Below, piece after piece: positions 31,601 through 38,877 of a stretch of DNA of 64,000 bases. The DNA comes from Pyruvatibacter mobilis (GTDB taxonomy: Bacteria; Pseudomonadota; Alphaproteobacteria; CGMCC-115125). The stretch lies in assembly GCF_012848855.1 (NCBI RefSeq), contig NZ_CP051630.1, forward strand, positions 2,025,501 through 2,089,500, given 5' to 3'. The notes below the pieces were generated by a model. That model was given only the letters and a program-made list of their open reading frames with translations. It searched no databases and had not been told where the DNA came from. The position numbers and the translations under genes were made by a program. The number at the start of each line of letters is the position of its first letter. Within the stretch, counting starts at the first letter, position 1.

Positions 31601-33649
31601 GGCAATGTCGGCAGCGCCTCAAGCGTGACCGCGGTTCAGGTGGATACCACCGCCCCGGCGGCTCCGGTCGTTGTCGATTTCAGTTCCGACACCGGCGTCC
31701 AGAATGACGGCATCACCCGGTCCAACCAGATTCAGGTTTCCGGTACCGCTCAGGGCGGGACGCGTCAGGTCATCATCTATGACAATGGCGTCGAGATCGG
31801 CACGACCAATATCGGTGGCACGAACTGGTCCTTCCAGACAAATGTCCTGTCGGAAGGGACGCACAGTTTCACTGCCGTTGCCGTCGACGGCGCGGGCAAC
31901 CAGGGCGCCCTGTCAACAGCCCTGCCTGTCACGATTGATCTGACACCGCCGGCAGCGCCGAGCATTACAGGCTTTACCGATACGGGCATTTCCAACGGGC
32001 AGACCTCCGATGTGCGGCCGACCTTCACCGGCACGGCGGAGGCGGGCGTTACCGTGCGGCTGTTCCGCGGGGCCACGGAGATTGCCTCCACCGTGGCAGA
32101 TGGCTCCGGCAACTGGTCGACCACACCGACTTCGGACCTGCCTGAAGGGTTCTACAGCGTGACGGCCCGTGCCTATGACGCGGCGGACAACGGCAGCGCG
32201 CCGGACCAGATCACGGTGTGGATCGATACGACGCCGCCCGAGGCTCCGGTGGTGTCCGGCTTCACGACGAATACCGGCAATGGCGCGGACAACATTACCT
32301 CCGACACCACCCCCACCTTCACCGGCACCCGCCCCGGCGGCACGCTGATAGAGGTTTTTGACGGGGCGACGCTGATCGGTACGGTGCCGATGACCGGAAC
32401 GTCATGGTCGTTCACGTCTGCACCGCTGGCTGACGGCACACACTTGCTGAGTTTCGTGGCAGTGGACGGTGCGGGCAACCGCAGCGCTGCGACCAATTTC
32501 AGCATCACCATCGATAACACGCCGCCGGTGACCACCATCACGGGCCTTGATACGGACCCGGGCGTGCAGGACGGCATCACCGGCGATACAACACCCACCA
32601 TCACCGGCACGTCCGAGCCGCTGGGCACTGTCAACATCTACCGTGATGGCGCCTTTGTGCAGACGGTTCTGGCGGACGGGTCCGGCAACTGGCAGTTCAC
32701 CGATGGGGCACTGGCCACGGGCACCTACAGCTACACCGCCAGAAGCACGGATGCTGCCGGGAACACCGGAGCCACATCCGGGGCCTTCGTGGTAGGGATC
32801 GCCGACGCGCCGGAGGTGGGGCCGGCTCCCGCCCGGCTGGACTACACGGTGGGGGATGAGCCGGGCGCGCTGCACAACTTCGTTGAACTGACCGACAATG
32901 TGGGGACGGGCTTTTCAGGGGCGACGATTCGAATCCTCGACGGCATTGCCGGGGACGTTCTGAGCATCACGGATATGGGCGGGTTCACCGGCAGCTGGGA
33001 CCCGAACACCTACACGATTACCATCACCGGCAATGGCTCGCTGGCGGATCTCCAGGCGATGATCCGCAGCACCACCTATCACTCGACCTCCAATGACCCC
33101 GGGGTTGGCGGAACGGATGGATCACGGCAGGCCCATATCACGGTCTTCCAGGACGGCACCGATATCCCGTCCGATCCTCTTCTAGCGCAGGTGGCGGTAT
33201 TTGGTGTGAGTGGTTTTGTCCATATCGGGGACGACAGTACCGAGCAGATTGTGCTGACCACCACGGACATCGGCCGCATTGTCGGCGGCAACGGGCCGGC
33301 GACGTCCATCGATGTGATCGACTTCCAGGGATTCAGCAATCTCACGCTCGACTTCACCACTGTGGCGCCCAATGCGGTGCGGGAGATCGAGCGGATCGAC
33401 CTGGTGAACGGCACCAACAATCTGGTGCTGACGGCGCAGGATGTGCTGGAGATGTCCAATAATGTCGTCTCCGGCCAGACGCGGCTGGCGGTGCTGGCGG
33501 ACAGCGACAACAGCGTGACGACTGCGGATGCCGGCTGGGTCGCAGCGGGCCAGACCAACTATCTGTCGCAGGACTACAACGTGTTCAACAACGGCAACGC
33601 GCAGTTGCTGTTGCATGTGAGCGCTGATGCGTCCGGCATTGTGGCCTGA
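25619..33649 (+). CDS. Giant repetitive surface adhesin (BapA-like, 23 Ig-like domains), type I secretion substrate
   Basis: 2676 residues. Residues 1-150 form a non-repetitive acidic head (IVIRLTAADGSSDLVVVEAG) with no signal peptide. About 155-2395 hold 23 Ig-like units of 90-105 residues, each running from APVITGYSDDTG through LTGTAEAGA, VEIFDGATSLG, WSFTTAALADGAHSFTA and ATDAAGN. Units 9-13 and 14-18 are copies of a five-unit block with a period of 1473 bases. The last 280 residues contain a cadherin-like domain and a target-like end (IERIDLVNGTNNLVLTAQDV, LLHVSADASGIVA). I see no RTX nonapeptides, no Cys and very few Lys. Its stop overlaps the ABC gene start. Role in cell-surface adhesion or biofilm is inferred from the family. 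Confidence 0.9.
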   Translation: MNIVIRLTAADGSSDLVVVEAGERFVIPSGVIAELVSFEGADDARVENGDLVLSGPEGQIRISGFAPEELDAIATTTASIGAPGLDGPLPDGFLQLLNWSSLDGERDEGGANGASFGPNGFRSLDTGTGPDFESVSRTGDEEEVAEVSPPAIFGYSADTGIAGDRLTADATLTLRGTADPLAQVEIFDGGVSLGRVTASATGVWSFTTEELADGAHDFTVIATDAVGTVSAESDIYTVSIDTAAPEKPVIATFSTDTGALLDGITADDTLTLTGAAEAGARVDVFDGGVLLGSATADGAGLWSFTTASLGDGAHSFIARATDAAGNASAVSDPLVVSIDATAPAAPVIAGYSDDTGAGGDGITSDTTLVLTGTAEAGARIEIFDGATSLGTVTANGAGAWSFATAALADGAHSFSATATDAAGNVSAASPALVVTVDTAAPAAPVITGFASDTGVGGDGITADNTLTLSGTAEAGAAIEIFDGGVSLGTVTATGAGAWSFTTAALGDGAHSFTAQATDAAGNSGVLSGALAVTVDTSAPATPVITGWTDDTGAAGDGITSDNTLTFTGTAEAGAIIELFDGATSLGTVTADGTGAWTFVTGAQADGTHSYSVTAMDVAGNSNGIASAPLIINVDTSAPAAPVITGYSDDTGAAGDGITRDTTLVLTGTAEAGARIEVFDGATSLGTATATGAGTWSFTTAALTDGAHSFTAVATDAAGGTGPASAALAVTVDSAAPAAPIITSISDDAGVVSGATNDTTLTLAGTAEAGATITILRGGLAITTTTADGAGNWSVTTPANPDGVFTFTAQAQDAAGNSSTPSAGVAVQIDTAAPGTPVITGYSADTGVSNSDDLTNDRQLLLSGTAEAGATVVIYANGAEIGTAFAGGGAWSFSTPVLADGDYTFTVMARDSAGNESGVSAGLDVTVDGTAPAAPVITGYADDTGSSDFRTSDNTLVFSGTAEAGATVNVYLGASLVATGVADGAGNWTTAASGVIADGFHTFFARATDAAGNQSMPSGGFVVQVDTVPPPAPAITGYTNDNGLDANDGISSFNWTTLSGTAVPGTRSVIIYQDGVEVATALVNAGVWQVTVTGIAEGAHVFTATGVDFTGNEGAASAGVTFTVDRTPPAVPTITAIADDTGVAGDFRTNDTDITLSGTAEANALVTVRVGATVLGTAQADGAGNWSFATGVLAEGAHVFTVKATDAAGLESSYSGSQIIVIDTTAPAAPVITGFSDNSGSTGDTITNDTTPTLSGTAVAGASVEIFRDGVSVGTTTADGSGDWSFTSAALGSGSYVFTARATDNVGNTGAASSGYTITVDTVPTAAPVITGFTPDTGTNGDGITRFGNVTLSGTNAADAREIIIYDNGAEIGRVTPVGTAWSFAANGLSESAHSFTAVAVDAAGNESAASATFGVTVDATAPAAPVITGYADDTGSSDFRTSDNTLVFSGTAEAGATVNVYLGATIVATGVADGVGNWTTAASGVIADGYHTFFARATDAAGNQGMSSGGFVVQVDTVPPPAPAITGYTNDNGLDPNDGISTQTWTTLSGTAVAGTRSVIIYQDGVEVATALVNAGVWQVTVTGIPEGAHVFTATGLDFTGNESVPSAGINFTVDLTAPAVPVITAITDDTGIAGDFRTSDTEITLSGTAEANAQVTVRDGVTVLGTVQADGAGNWSFVTGVLTEGVHSITVRATDAAGRTSPYSSAQNVVIDTTAPAAPVITGFSDDSGVLGDGVTNDDTPTLSGTGPANTSIEIFQDGVSVGTTTSDGTGSWSFTSAALGEATYSFTARATDGVGNVSGPSAALDITIDLGPPPATATPSITGYSTDTGAGGDGITSDTTLTFTGTAVANASVEIFDGATSLGTVTATGAGTWTFTTGVLSETAHSFTVVATAAGFSASAASAPLAVTVDATAPGAATITGFSDNTGLLSYATSDNTVTLTGTAEANSTVRILNGGGLMDTVTADGTGAWTYTTNPLADGFYYFGVQAVDAAGNVGSASSVTAVQVDTTAPAAPVVVDFSSDTGVQNDGITRSNQIQVSGTAQGGTRQVIIYDNGVEIGTTNIGGTNWSFQTNVLSEGTHSFTAVAVDGAGNQGALSTALPVTIDLTPPAAPSITGFTDTGISNGQTSDVRPTFTGTAEAGVTVRLFRGATEIASTVADGSGNWSTTPTSDLPEGFYSVTARAYDAADNGSAPDQITVWIDTTPPEAPVVSGFTTNTGNGADNITSDTTPTFTGTRPGGTLIEVFDGATLIGTVPMTGTSWSFTSAPLADGTHLLSFVAVDGAGNRSAATNFSITIDNTPPVTTITGLDTDPGVQDGITGDTTPTITGTSEPLGTVNIYRDGAFVQTVLADGSGNWQFTDGALATGTYSYTARSTDAAGNTGATSGAFVVGIADAPEVGPAPARLDYTVGDEPGALHNFVELTDNVGTGFSGATIRILDGIAGDVLSITDMGGFTGSWDPNTYTITITGNGSLADLQAMIRSTTYHSTSNDPGVGGTDGSRQAHITVFQDGTDIPSDPLLAQVAVFGVSGFVHIGDDSTEQIVLTTTDIGRIVGGNGPATSIDVIDFQGFSNLTLDFTTVAPNAVREIERIDLVNGTNNLVLTAQDVLEMSNNVVSGQTRLAVLADSDNSVTTADAGWVAAGQTNYLSQDYNVFNNGNAQLLLHVSADASGIVA
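28421..31366 (+). repeat. Internal duplication of a five-domain block in the adhesin gene
   Basis: Ig-like units 9-13 (from 28421) and 14-18 (from 29894) correspond in order, with a spacing of 1473 bases (491 codons). Units 9 and 14, and 10 and 15, are nearly identical in protein and DNA; 11/16 and 12/17 are close; 13/18 are more diverged. Adjacent units are much less alike than units five apart. Confidence 0.8.
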
Positions 33650-35790
33650 TGCCGGGAGGTGCGGGCGACAGCTATCTGCCGGCGCTGAAGGCGGTTCTGC
33701 GGGTCTTCGGCAAGAGTGCCGATGTGTCCGCCATGCTGGCGGGCCTGCCGCTGCGCGGCGGTGAGCTGACGGCTGACTACCTGGCCGAGGCAGCAGAGCG
33801 GGCGGATGTGTCCGCTGCCGCCTATGACGGCACTATTGCGGCCATCACCCGGACGCAGCTGCCGATGATCGTGTCCGCTGTGGATTACGGCCCTGTCGCG
33901 CTTCTGACGCGGCATGCCAATGGCTTTACGGCGGCGCGCGGGCCGGACGAGACCTTCTGGCTGCCGGATGACACGATTGATGCGGCGGCGCCGATGTTCC
34001 GCCTCGCGCCGGCCTATTACTTTGACCAGCGCAGTGAGCTTCTGGACCTTGAGCGACCGCATCAGTGGTTTCGCGGGTCGCTGTTCGCCAACAGGGCGCT
34101 TTATGGCTACGCGATCCTGGCGGGGCTGTTCGTCAATCTGGCGGCGATCGCCATCTCGCTGTTCACCATGGCGGTCTATGACCGGGTGATCCCCAACAAT
34201 GCCCTGTCGAGCCTGGTGGCGCTGCTGATCGGGATTATCGTCATTGTGCTGACGGATGCGGGGATGCGCATGGTGCGCGGCTACCTGGTGGATGCGGCGG
34301 GGCGGCGCTTCGACGTATCGGTGGGGGCGCGCATCTTCCGGCAGCTTCTGGCGATGCGCGGGGCGACGCGGCCGCAGAGCGCCGGCACACTGGCCAACAG
34401 CGTGCGCGACTTTGAAACGGTGCGGGAGTTTTTCACCTCCGCGACGCTGGTGACGCTGGGGGACGTGCCGTTCGTGCTGCTGTTTCTCGGCATCATCTTC
34501 TGGATCGGCGGGTGGCTGGTGCTGGTGCCGCTTGCGGCCATCTGCGTGCTGGTGGGGGCCGGGCTGCTGCTGCAGACGCCCATTCACACAGCGGTTGCGC
34601 AGGCGCACCGGGAGGCCGCGCATAAATCCGCCTTCCTGCATGAGGCGATGGCGGGGATCGACACCATCAAGGCGGTGAATGCGCAGGCCTGGGCGCGGCG
34701 GCACTGGGAAGCGATCATTGCGCGTAATGCGGAGACGAGCCTTGTCTCGCGCCAGTGGACGAGCTTTTCGGGATCGCTGTCCTCGGCGGTGATGAATTTT
34801 GTGACCATCGGCACGGTGGCGCTGGGGGCGGTGCTGGTGGCGGAGGGGCTGATTACGTCCGGCGCGCTGATTGCCGCCGTCATCCTGGCGGGGCGGACGA
34901 TCCAGCCTTTCGTGCAGGTGGCGGGGCTGATGGCGCGCTGGCAGCAAACGCGGCTGGCGGTGGAAAGCCTCGACGTTTTCATGACAGCGCCGGGCGAGGA
35001 AAAGTCCGGCCAGCTGCAGCATGTGGCCGCGAAGGGGGCATTGTCCTTCCGCAACGTCACCTTCTCCTATCCGCCGGCGGCCGACGACGTGCCGCCGCAG
35101 ACAGCGCTGGAAGGCGTGAGCTTCGAGATCGAGGCGGGCAGCTGCGTGGCCATTCTGGGCCGCGTCGGCTCGGGCAAGTCCACCGCGCTGCGGCTGGCGC
35201 TCAATCTCGATGAGCCGCAATCGGGCCATGTGCTGCTGGACGGGGTCGATGTGCGGCAATACCACCCGGCGGCCCTGCGCGCGGCCATCGGCTATGCGGG
35301 CCAGGAGGCGGTGCTGTTTCACGGCACGATCCGCGACAACATTCTGGCGGCGCGGCCGGGAGTGTCTGATGCGGAGTTGCTGGCGGCGGCCCGCACGGCC
35401 GGGCTTGATGATCTTCTGTCGCGCTCGGTGACTGGATTGCAGACACCGGTTGGGGAGCGGGGTGGGCGGCTGTCCGGCGGGGAAAGGCAAGCGGTGTCAC
35501 TGGCCCGCGCGCTGGCCGGGCAGCCGCCTGTGCTCCTGCTCGATGAGCCGACCTCGGCCATGGACAACACGACCGAACAGCGGGTGATTGCCGGGCTGGC
35601 GGAGGCGCGCCGGGGGCTGACCACGCTGATCGTCACGCACAAGCCGGCCCTGCTGCCGCTGGCCTCGCGCATCATCGTGCTTGACCAGGGCAAGGTTGCG
35701 ATGGACGGGCCGCGGGACGCGGTGCTGGCGCGACTGACGGGCAAGCCGCCGCAGCAGGCGCTGAATGTCGTGACGCAGACAGCGCATTAG
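33649..35790 (+). CDS. Type I secretion ABC transporter (LapB/HlyB type)
   Basis: 713 residues. An N-terminal peptidase-C39-like domain (about 1-125) has no catalytic Cys, as in HlyB/LapB transporters that export uncleaved substrates. The membrane domain spans about 150-430 (LYGYAILAGLFVNLAAIAIS, MAVYDRVIPNNALSSLVALL). The nucleotide domain has Walker A GRVGSGKST, signature LSGGERQ and Walker B VLLLDEPTSA, with His in IVTHKPA. Its ATG overlaps the adhesin stop (TGATG), so translation is coupled. It exports the adhesin with HlyD and TolC. Confidence 0.92.
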   Translation: MPGGAGDSYLPALKAVLRVFGKSADVSAMLAGLPLRGGELTADYLAEAAERADVSAAAYDGTIAAITRTQLPMIVSAVDYGPVALLTRHANGFTAARGPDETFWLPDDTIDAAAPMFRLAPAYYFDQRSELLDLERPHQWFRGSLFANRALYGYAILAGLFVNLAAIAISLFTMAVYDRVIPNNALSSLVALLIGIIVIVLTDAGMRMVRGYLVDAAGRRFDVSVGARIFRQLLAMRGATRPQSAGTLANSVRDFETVREFFTSATLVTLGDVPFVLLFLGIIFWIGGWLVLVPLAAICVLVGAGLLLQTPIHTAVAQAHREAAHKSAFLHEAMAGIDTIKAVNAQAWARRHWEAIIARNAETSLVSRQWTSFSGSLSSAVMNFVTIGTVALGAVLVAEGLITSGALIAAVILAGRTIQPFVQVAGLMARWQQTRLAVESLDVFMTAPGEEKSGQLQHVAAKGALSFRNVTFSYPPAADDVPPQTALEGVSFEIEAGSCVAILGRVGSGKSTALRLALNLDEPQSGHVLLDGVDVRQYHPAALRAAIGYAGQEAVLFHGTIRDNILAARPGVSDAELLAAARTAGLDDLLSRSVTGLQTPVGERGGRLSGGERQAVSLARALAGQPPVLLLDEPTSAMDNTTEQRVIAGLAEARRGLTTLIVTHKPALLPLASRIIVLDQGKVAMDGPRDAVLARLTGKPPQQALNVVTQTAH

Positions 35791-35799
35791 GACCGCCGC

Positions 35800-37137
35800 A
35801 TGAGCCAGACCGAGACCTCTCGCCTCCCCTCCCTGATGAACCCGGGCGCAGCCCTGCTGGACCCGGTGCGCGGGCCGGCACAGGCCGTAACGGCGCTGCT
35901 GGTGGCGGCGGCGGGGCTGCTTGTGTTCCTGCTCGTGTGGGCGGCCTTGGCGCGGCTCGACATTACAGCCTCCGGCCAGGGCAGCGTGGTGCCGTCATCG
36001 CAGATCCAGCTGGTGCAGAACCTTGAAGGCGGCATCCTGCAGGCGATCCTGGTGCGCGAGGGGGACCGCGTGGCACGGGGCGACGTAGTGGCGCATATCG
36101 ATGATACGGGCATTGCCTCGTCCTATCGCGAGGACCTCTCCACCTTCCGCTCCCTGCAGGCGAGCGTGGCACGGCTGACGGCGGAGGCGGAGGGGGCTGC
36201 CCTCGCCTTTCCGCCCGATCTGGCAGCGGCCGATGACGGGCCGGCGCTGATTGCGGCGGAGACCGCGTTTTACGCAAGCCGGGCGCAGGAGCTGCAGGAC
36301 ACGATCACGGTGCTGGAGCGCCAAAGCGAGCAGGCACGCGCCGGCCGCGAGGACGCGCAGGAGCGCATCCGCTTTCTGGACAGCAAGCGGCGCTCGGCGG
36401 TGTCGGAGCTGGTGCTTGTGCGCAAGCAGGTGGACCAGGGGCTTATTTCCGTGGTCGAACAATTGCAGCTTGAGCGGCTGATTGCGGATACGGATGAAAA
36501 ACTGAGCGGGGCGCGCGGCGACATCACCCGGTTTACCATCGAGATAGAGGAACTGGCCTCACGCATTGCCGAGCAGCGGTCGATCTTCGTGGCCGAGGCG
36601 CGCGAGCAACTGGCGATGCGGCAGGCGGAGCTGGCGGCGCTGCGCGAGCGGCTGGTAGCCCATCGCGACCGGGTGGGCCGCCGGGACGTGCGGGCACCGG
36701 CCAATGGCATCGTCAAGCGCGTGGCGACACTGACGCCTGGGGCTGTGATCGAGCCGGGGGGCACGATCATGGAAATCGTGCCGGTGGATGACGCGCTGTC
36801 CATCGAGGTGCGCATCGCGCCTGCGGACATTGCCTTCATCCAGCCGGGCCAGGAGGCCAAGGTGCGGCTGACGGCCTATGATTTCTCCGTCTATGGCGCC
36901 CTGCCCGGCCGGGTGGAGCGCGTGGGCGCGGACACGATCACCACCCGCGATGACGAGCGCTACTTTCCGGTGACCGTGCGGGTGGACGAGACGGCCCTGC
37001 AGGACCGCCAGGCCGACCTGCCGATCATCCCCGGCATGGTGGCGGATGTGAGCGTGGTGACCGGGGAGCGGACGATCCTCGACTACATCCTGAAGCCCGT
37101 GCTGAAGCTCCAGGAGCGGGCGCTGCAGGAGCGCTGA
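35800..37137 (+). CDS. HlyD-type membrane fusion protein
   Basis: 445 residues. One N-terminal membrane helix (LLVAAAGLLVFLLVWAALAR, about 31-50), then a lipoyl half (GSVVPSSQIQLVQNLEGGIL, then VREGDRVARGDVVAHID), a long coiled coil (about 110-290), the second lipoyl half (DVRAPANGIVKRVATLTPGA) and the beta barrel (EVRIAPADIAFIQPGQEAKV, YDFSVYGALPGRVERVGADT), ending in the conserved VLKLQERALQER. It bridges the inner-membrane ABC protein and TolC. It starts nine bases after the ABC gene. Confidence 0.93.
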   Translation: MSQTETSRLPSLMNPGAALLDPVRGPAQAVTALLVAAAGLLVFLLVWAALARLDITASGQGSVVPSSQIQLVQNLEGGILQAILVREGDRVARGDVVAHIDDTGIASSYREDLSTFRSLQASVARLTAEAEGAALAFPPDLAAADDGPALIAAETAFYASRAQELQDTITVLERQSEQARAGREDAQERIRFLDSKRRSAVSELVLVRKQVDQGLISVVEQLQLERLIADTDEKLSGARGDITRFTIEIEELASRIAEQRSIFVAEAREQLAMRQAELAALRERLVAHRDRVGRRDVRAPANGIVKRVATLTPGAVIEPGGTIMEIVPVDDALSIEVRIAPADIAFIQPGQEAKVRLTAYDFSVYGALPGRVERVGADTITTRDDERYFPVTVRVDETALQDRQADLPIIPGMVADVSVVTGERTILDYILKPVLKLQERALQER

Positions 37138-37253
37138 TGGGCATCCCTGTCGGCCATGGCGGCACGACCGCATGACACATGGTGTTTGCCGCGTGTTCGG
37201 GGCTAGGCTTCCCTGTCGGGCGCCGTGCGCCGGAGAAGAGGGATCGTGACCTG

Positions 37254-38396
37254 ATGTTCGGCAAGAACCTCACGCTGGGCCGTATTCTCGGCATCGAGAT
37301 CCGCATCAATGTCAGCTGGCTGTTCATTGCCATGCTGCTGTCCTGGGCGCTGGCGCGCGGCTATTTTCCCGCCGTCCACGAGGGATTGCAGCAGATCGAC
37401 TACTGGTCGATGGGCATCGTGGCGGTTGTCGGGCTGTTCCTGTCGATCCTGCTGCACGAGCTGGCGCATTCGGTGGTGGCCAAGGCGTTCGGCCAGGACA
37501 TCAAGAGCATCACCCTGTGGATGCTGGGCGGCATGGCGGAGATGCGGGATGAGCCGCCGAGCCCACGGGCGGAGTTCCTGATGGCGATCGCGGGGCCGGC
37601 GGCGAGCTTCGTGCTGGCCGGGCTGTTTCATGCCCTTGGTGCGGCGCTGGGAGGGGACGGGTCGATGGCGCTGGCGGGCATCGTGGCGGTCTATCTGGGC
37701 AAGCTCAATCTGATCCTGGCGATCTTCAACCTGGTGCCGGCCTTTCCGCTGGATGGCGGCCGGGTGGCGCGCGCGGCGCTGTGGGCGTGGACGGGTGATT
37801 TCACCCGCGCAACGGCGACAGCGGCGCGGATGGGCTCGCTGTTCGGGCTCGGGCTTATCCTGCTGGGGGTGTTCGCGCTGCTGGCGGGCGGGGATCTGAG
37901 CGGGCTGTGGCTGGTCATCCTGGGCCTGTTCATCCGCTTCGCCGCCGACGCGTCACAGGCGCGGGCGGAGACGCAGCACGCGCTGGAGGGCGAGCCGCTC
38001 CGCCGGGTGATGGTGCCCGACCCGGTCGTGGTGGCGCCCGGCCTCACCGTCGCTGAGCTGATCGACGGGTATATCTACAGGCACGCTTTCGAGTTCTTTC
38101 CTGTGGTGGAGGCCGGACGGCTTGTGGGCAGCGTCAGCCTGCACGAGGTCCGCACAGTGCCGCCCCACGCGCGGGAGACGACGCGGGTGGCGGACATCCT
38201 GCGCCCGATGACCCGGGACTGCGTGATCGCCGCCGACGCTTCCGCCGCAGAGGCGCTGGCGCACATGCAGGGCACAAAGCGGACGCTGCTGATGGTGGTG
38301 GACGGCCCGCGCCTTGTGGGCGTCATCGCCCTGCGTGACATCATGCGGCTGGTGTCGCTGAAATCGGTCCTGGCCGGGACGGCGCACGGGGACTGA
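37254..38396 (+). CDS. Site-2 protease family (M50) membrane metalloprotease with CBS pair
   Basis: 380 residues from the ATG at 37254 with GAAGAGGG upstream. Six or so membrane helices carry the zinc site HELAH (LLHELAHSVVAKAFG) and the second motif NLVPAFPLDGGRV. Residues about 255-375 form two CBS domains (MVPDPVVVAPGLTVAELIDG, ILRPMTRDCVIAADASAAEA). M50 proteases cut within membranes, often releasing anti-sigma or signal proteins; CBS pairs usually sense nucleotides. It lies 116 bases after the HlyD gene; a link to adhesin release is possible but not shown. Confidence 0.9.
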   Translation: MFGKNLTLGRILGIEIRINVSWLFIAMLLSWALARGYFPAVHEGLQQIDYWSMGIVAVVGLFLSILLHELAHSVVAKAFGQDIKSITLWMLGGMAEMRDEPPSPRAEFLMAIAGPAASFVLAGLFHALGAALGGDGSMALAGIVAVYLGKLNLILAIFNLVPAFPLDGGRVARAALWAWTGDFTRATATAARMGSLFGLGLILLGVFALLAGGDLSGLWLVILGLFIRFAADASQARAETQHALEGEPLRRVMVPDPVVVAPGLTVAELIDGYIYRHAFEFFPVVEAGRLVGSVSLHEVRTVPPHARETTRVADILRPMTRDCVIAADASAAEALAHMQGTKRTLLMVVDGPRLVGVIALRDIMRLVSLKSVLAGTAHGD

Positions 38397-38456
38397 CGGC
38401 GCCTGCTTTCTCCGCAGACGGACAGGTGGACCAGCGCGTGGATTGTTCAGGACATC

Positions 38457-38531
38457 TGGCTGGGGCGGCAGGATTCGAACCTGCGAATGGCGGCACCAAA
38501 AGCCGCTGCCTTACCACTTGGCGACGCCCCA
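38457..38531 (-). tRNA. tRNA-Gln (anticodon TTG)
   Basis: 75 bases including an encoded CCA. The acceptor stem TGGGGCG pairs with CGCCCCA; the anticodon arm is CGGCTTTTGGTGCCG with TTG in the loop; the T arm is GCAGGTTCGAATCCTGC. All four arms fold. Confidence 0.95.
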
Positions 38532-38713
38532 GCAGGCGGTGGACGGGTGAGTGTCCCGCTGCCGCGAGAGCGGGAACATAAAGAGGTCGGACCGGCTTCG
38601 CAACGGCGGGAATCGCCCCCCGCGAGCAGGGTTTGAAAAGCTGTCACAAAACCCCACTTTCGGGGTTGCGGCGGGGGGCTGGCACCCGCTATAACCCCGC
38701 CTCCGCGCGGTTT

Positions 38714-38790
38714 CGGAGTGTAGCGCAGCCTGGTAGCGCACCTCGTTCGGGACGAGGGGGTCGCAAGTTCGAATCTTGCCACTCCGACCA
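38714..38790 (+). tRNA. tRNA-Pro (anticodon CGG)
   Basis: 77 bases including an encoded CCA. CGGAGTG pairs with CACTCCG; the anticodon arm is CCTCGTTCGGGACGAGG with CGG; the T arm is GCAAGTTCGAATCTTGC. Divergent from tRNA-Gln. Confidence 0.95.
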
Positions 38791-38877
38791 CCGCGGGCCT
38801 TTCCCGACATTTTTGAGACTTCCCTGCCCGATCCGGACGGACCGGGCGCGCCGGTGCGATGCGCGGAAAAGCCGCCC

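Noticed and set aside
25619-33649. Adhesin repeats considered as a CRISPR array or RTX protein
   Set aside because: Units are about 300 bases long and coding, without spacer-repeat structure; no nonapeptide GGxGxDxxx repeats were found.
33574-35490. 638-codon open frame antisense to the ABC transporter gene
   Set aside because: Arg/His/Pro-rich shadow of a gene with clear ABC motifs on the plus strand.
38457-38790. tRNA pair as an integration site for a genomic island
   Set aside because: No integrase, no repeated tRNA 3' end and no change in base composition were seen on either side.
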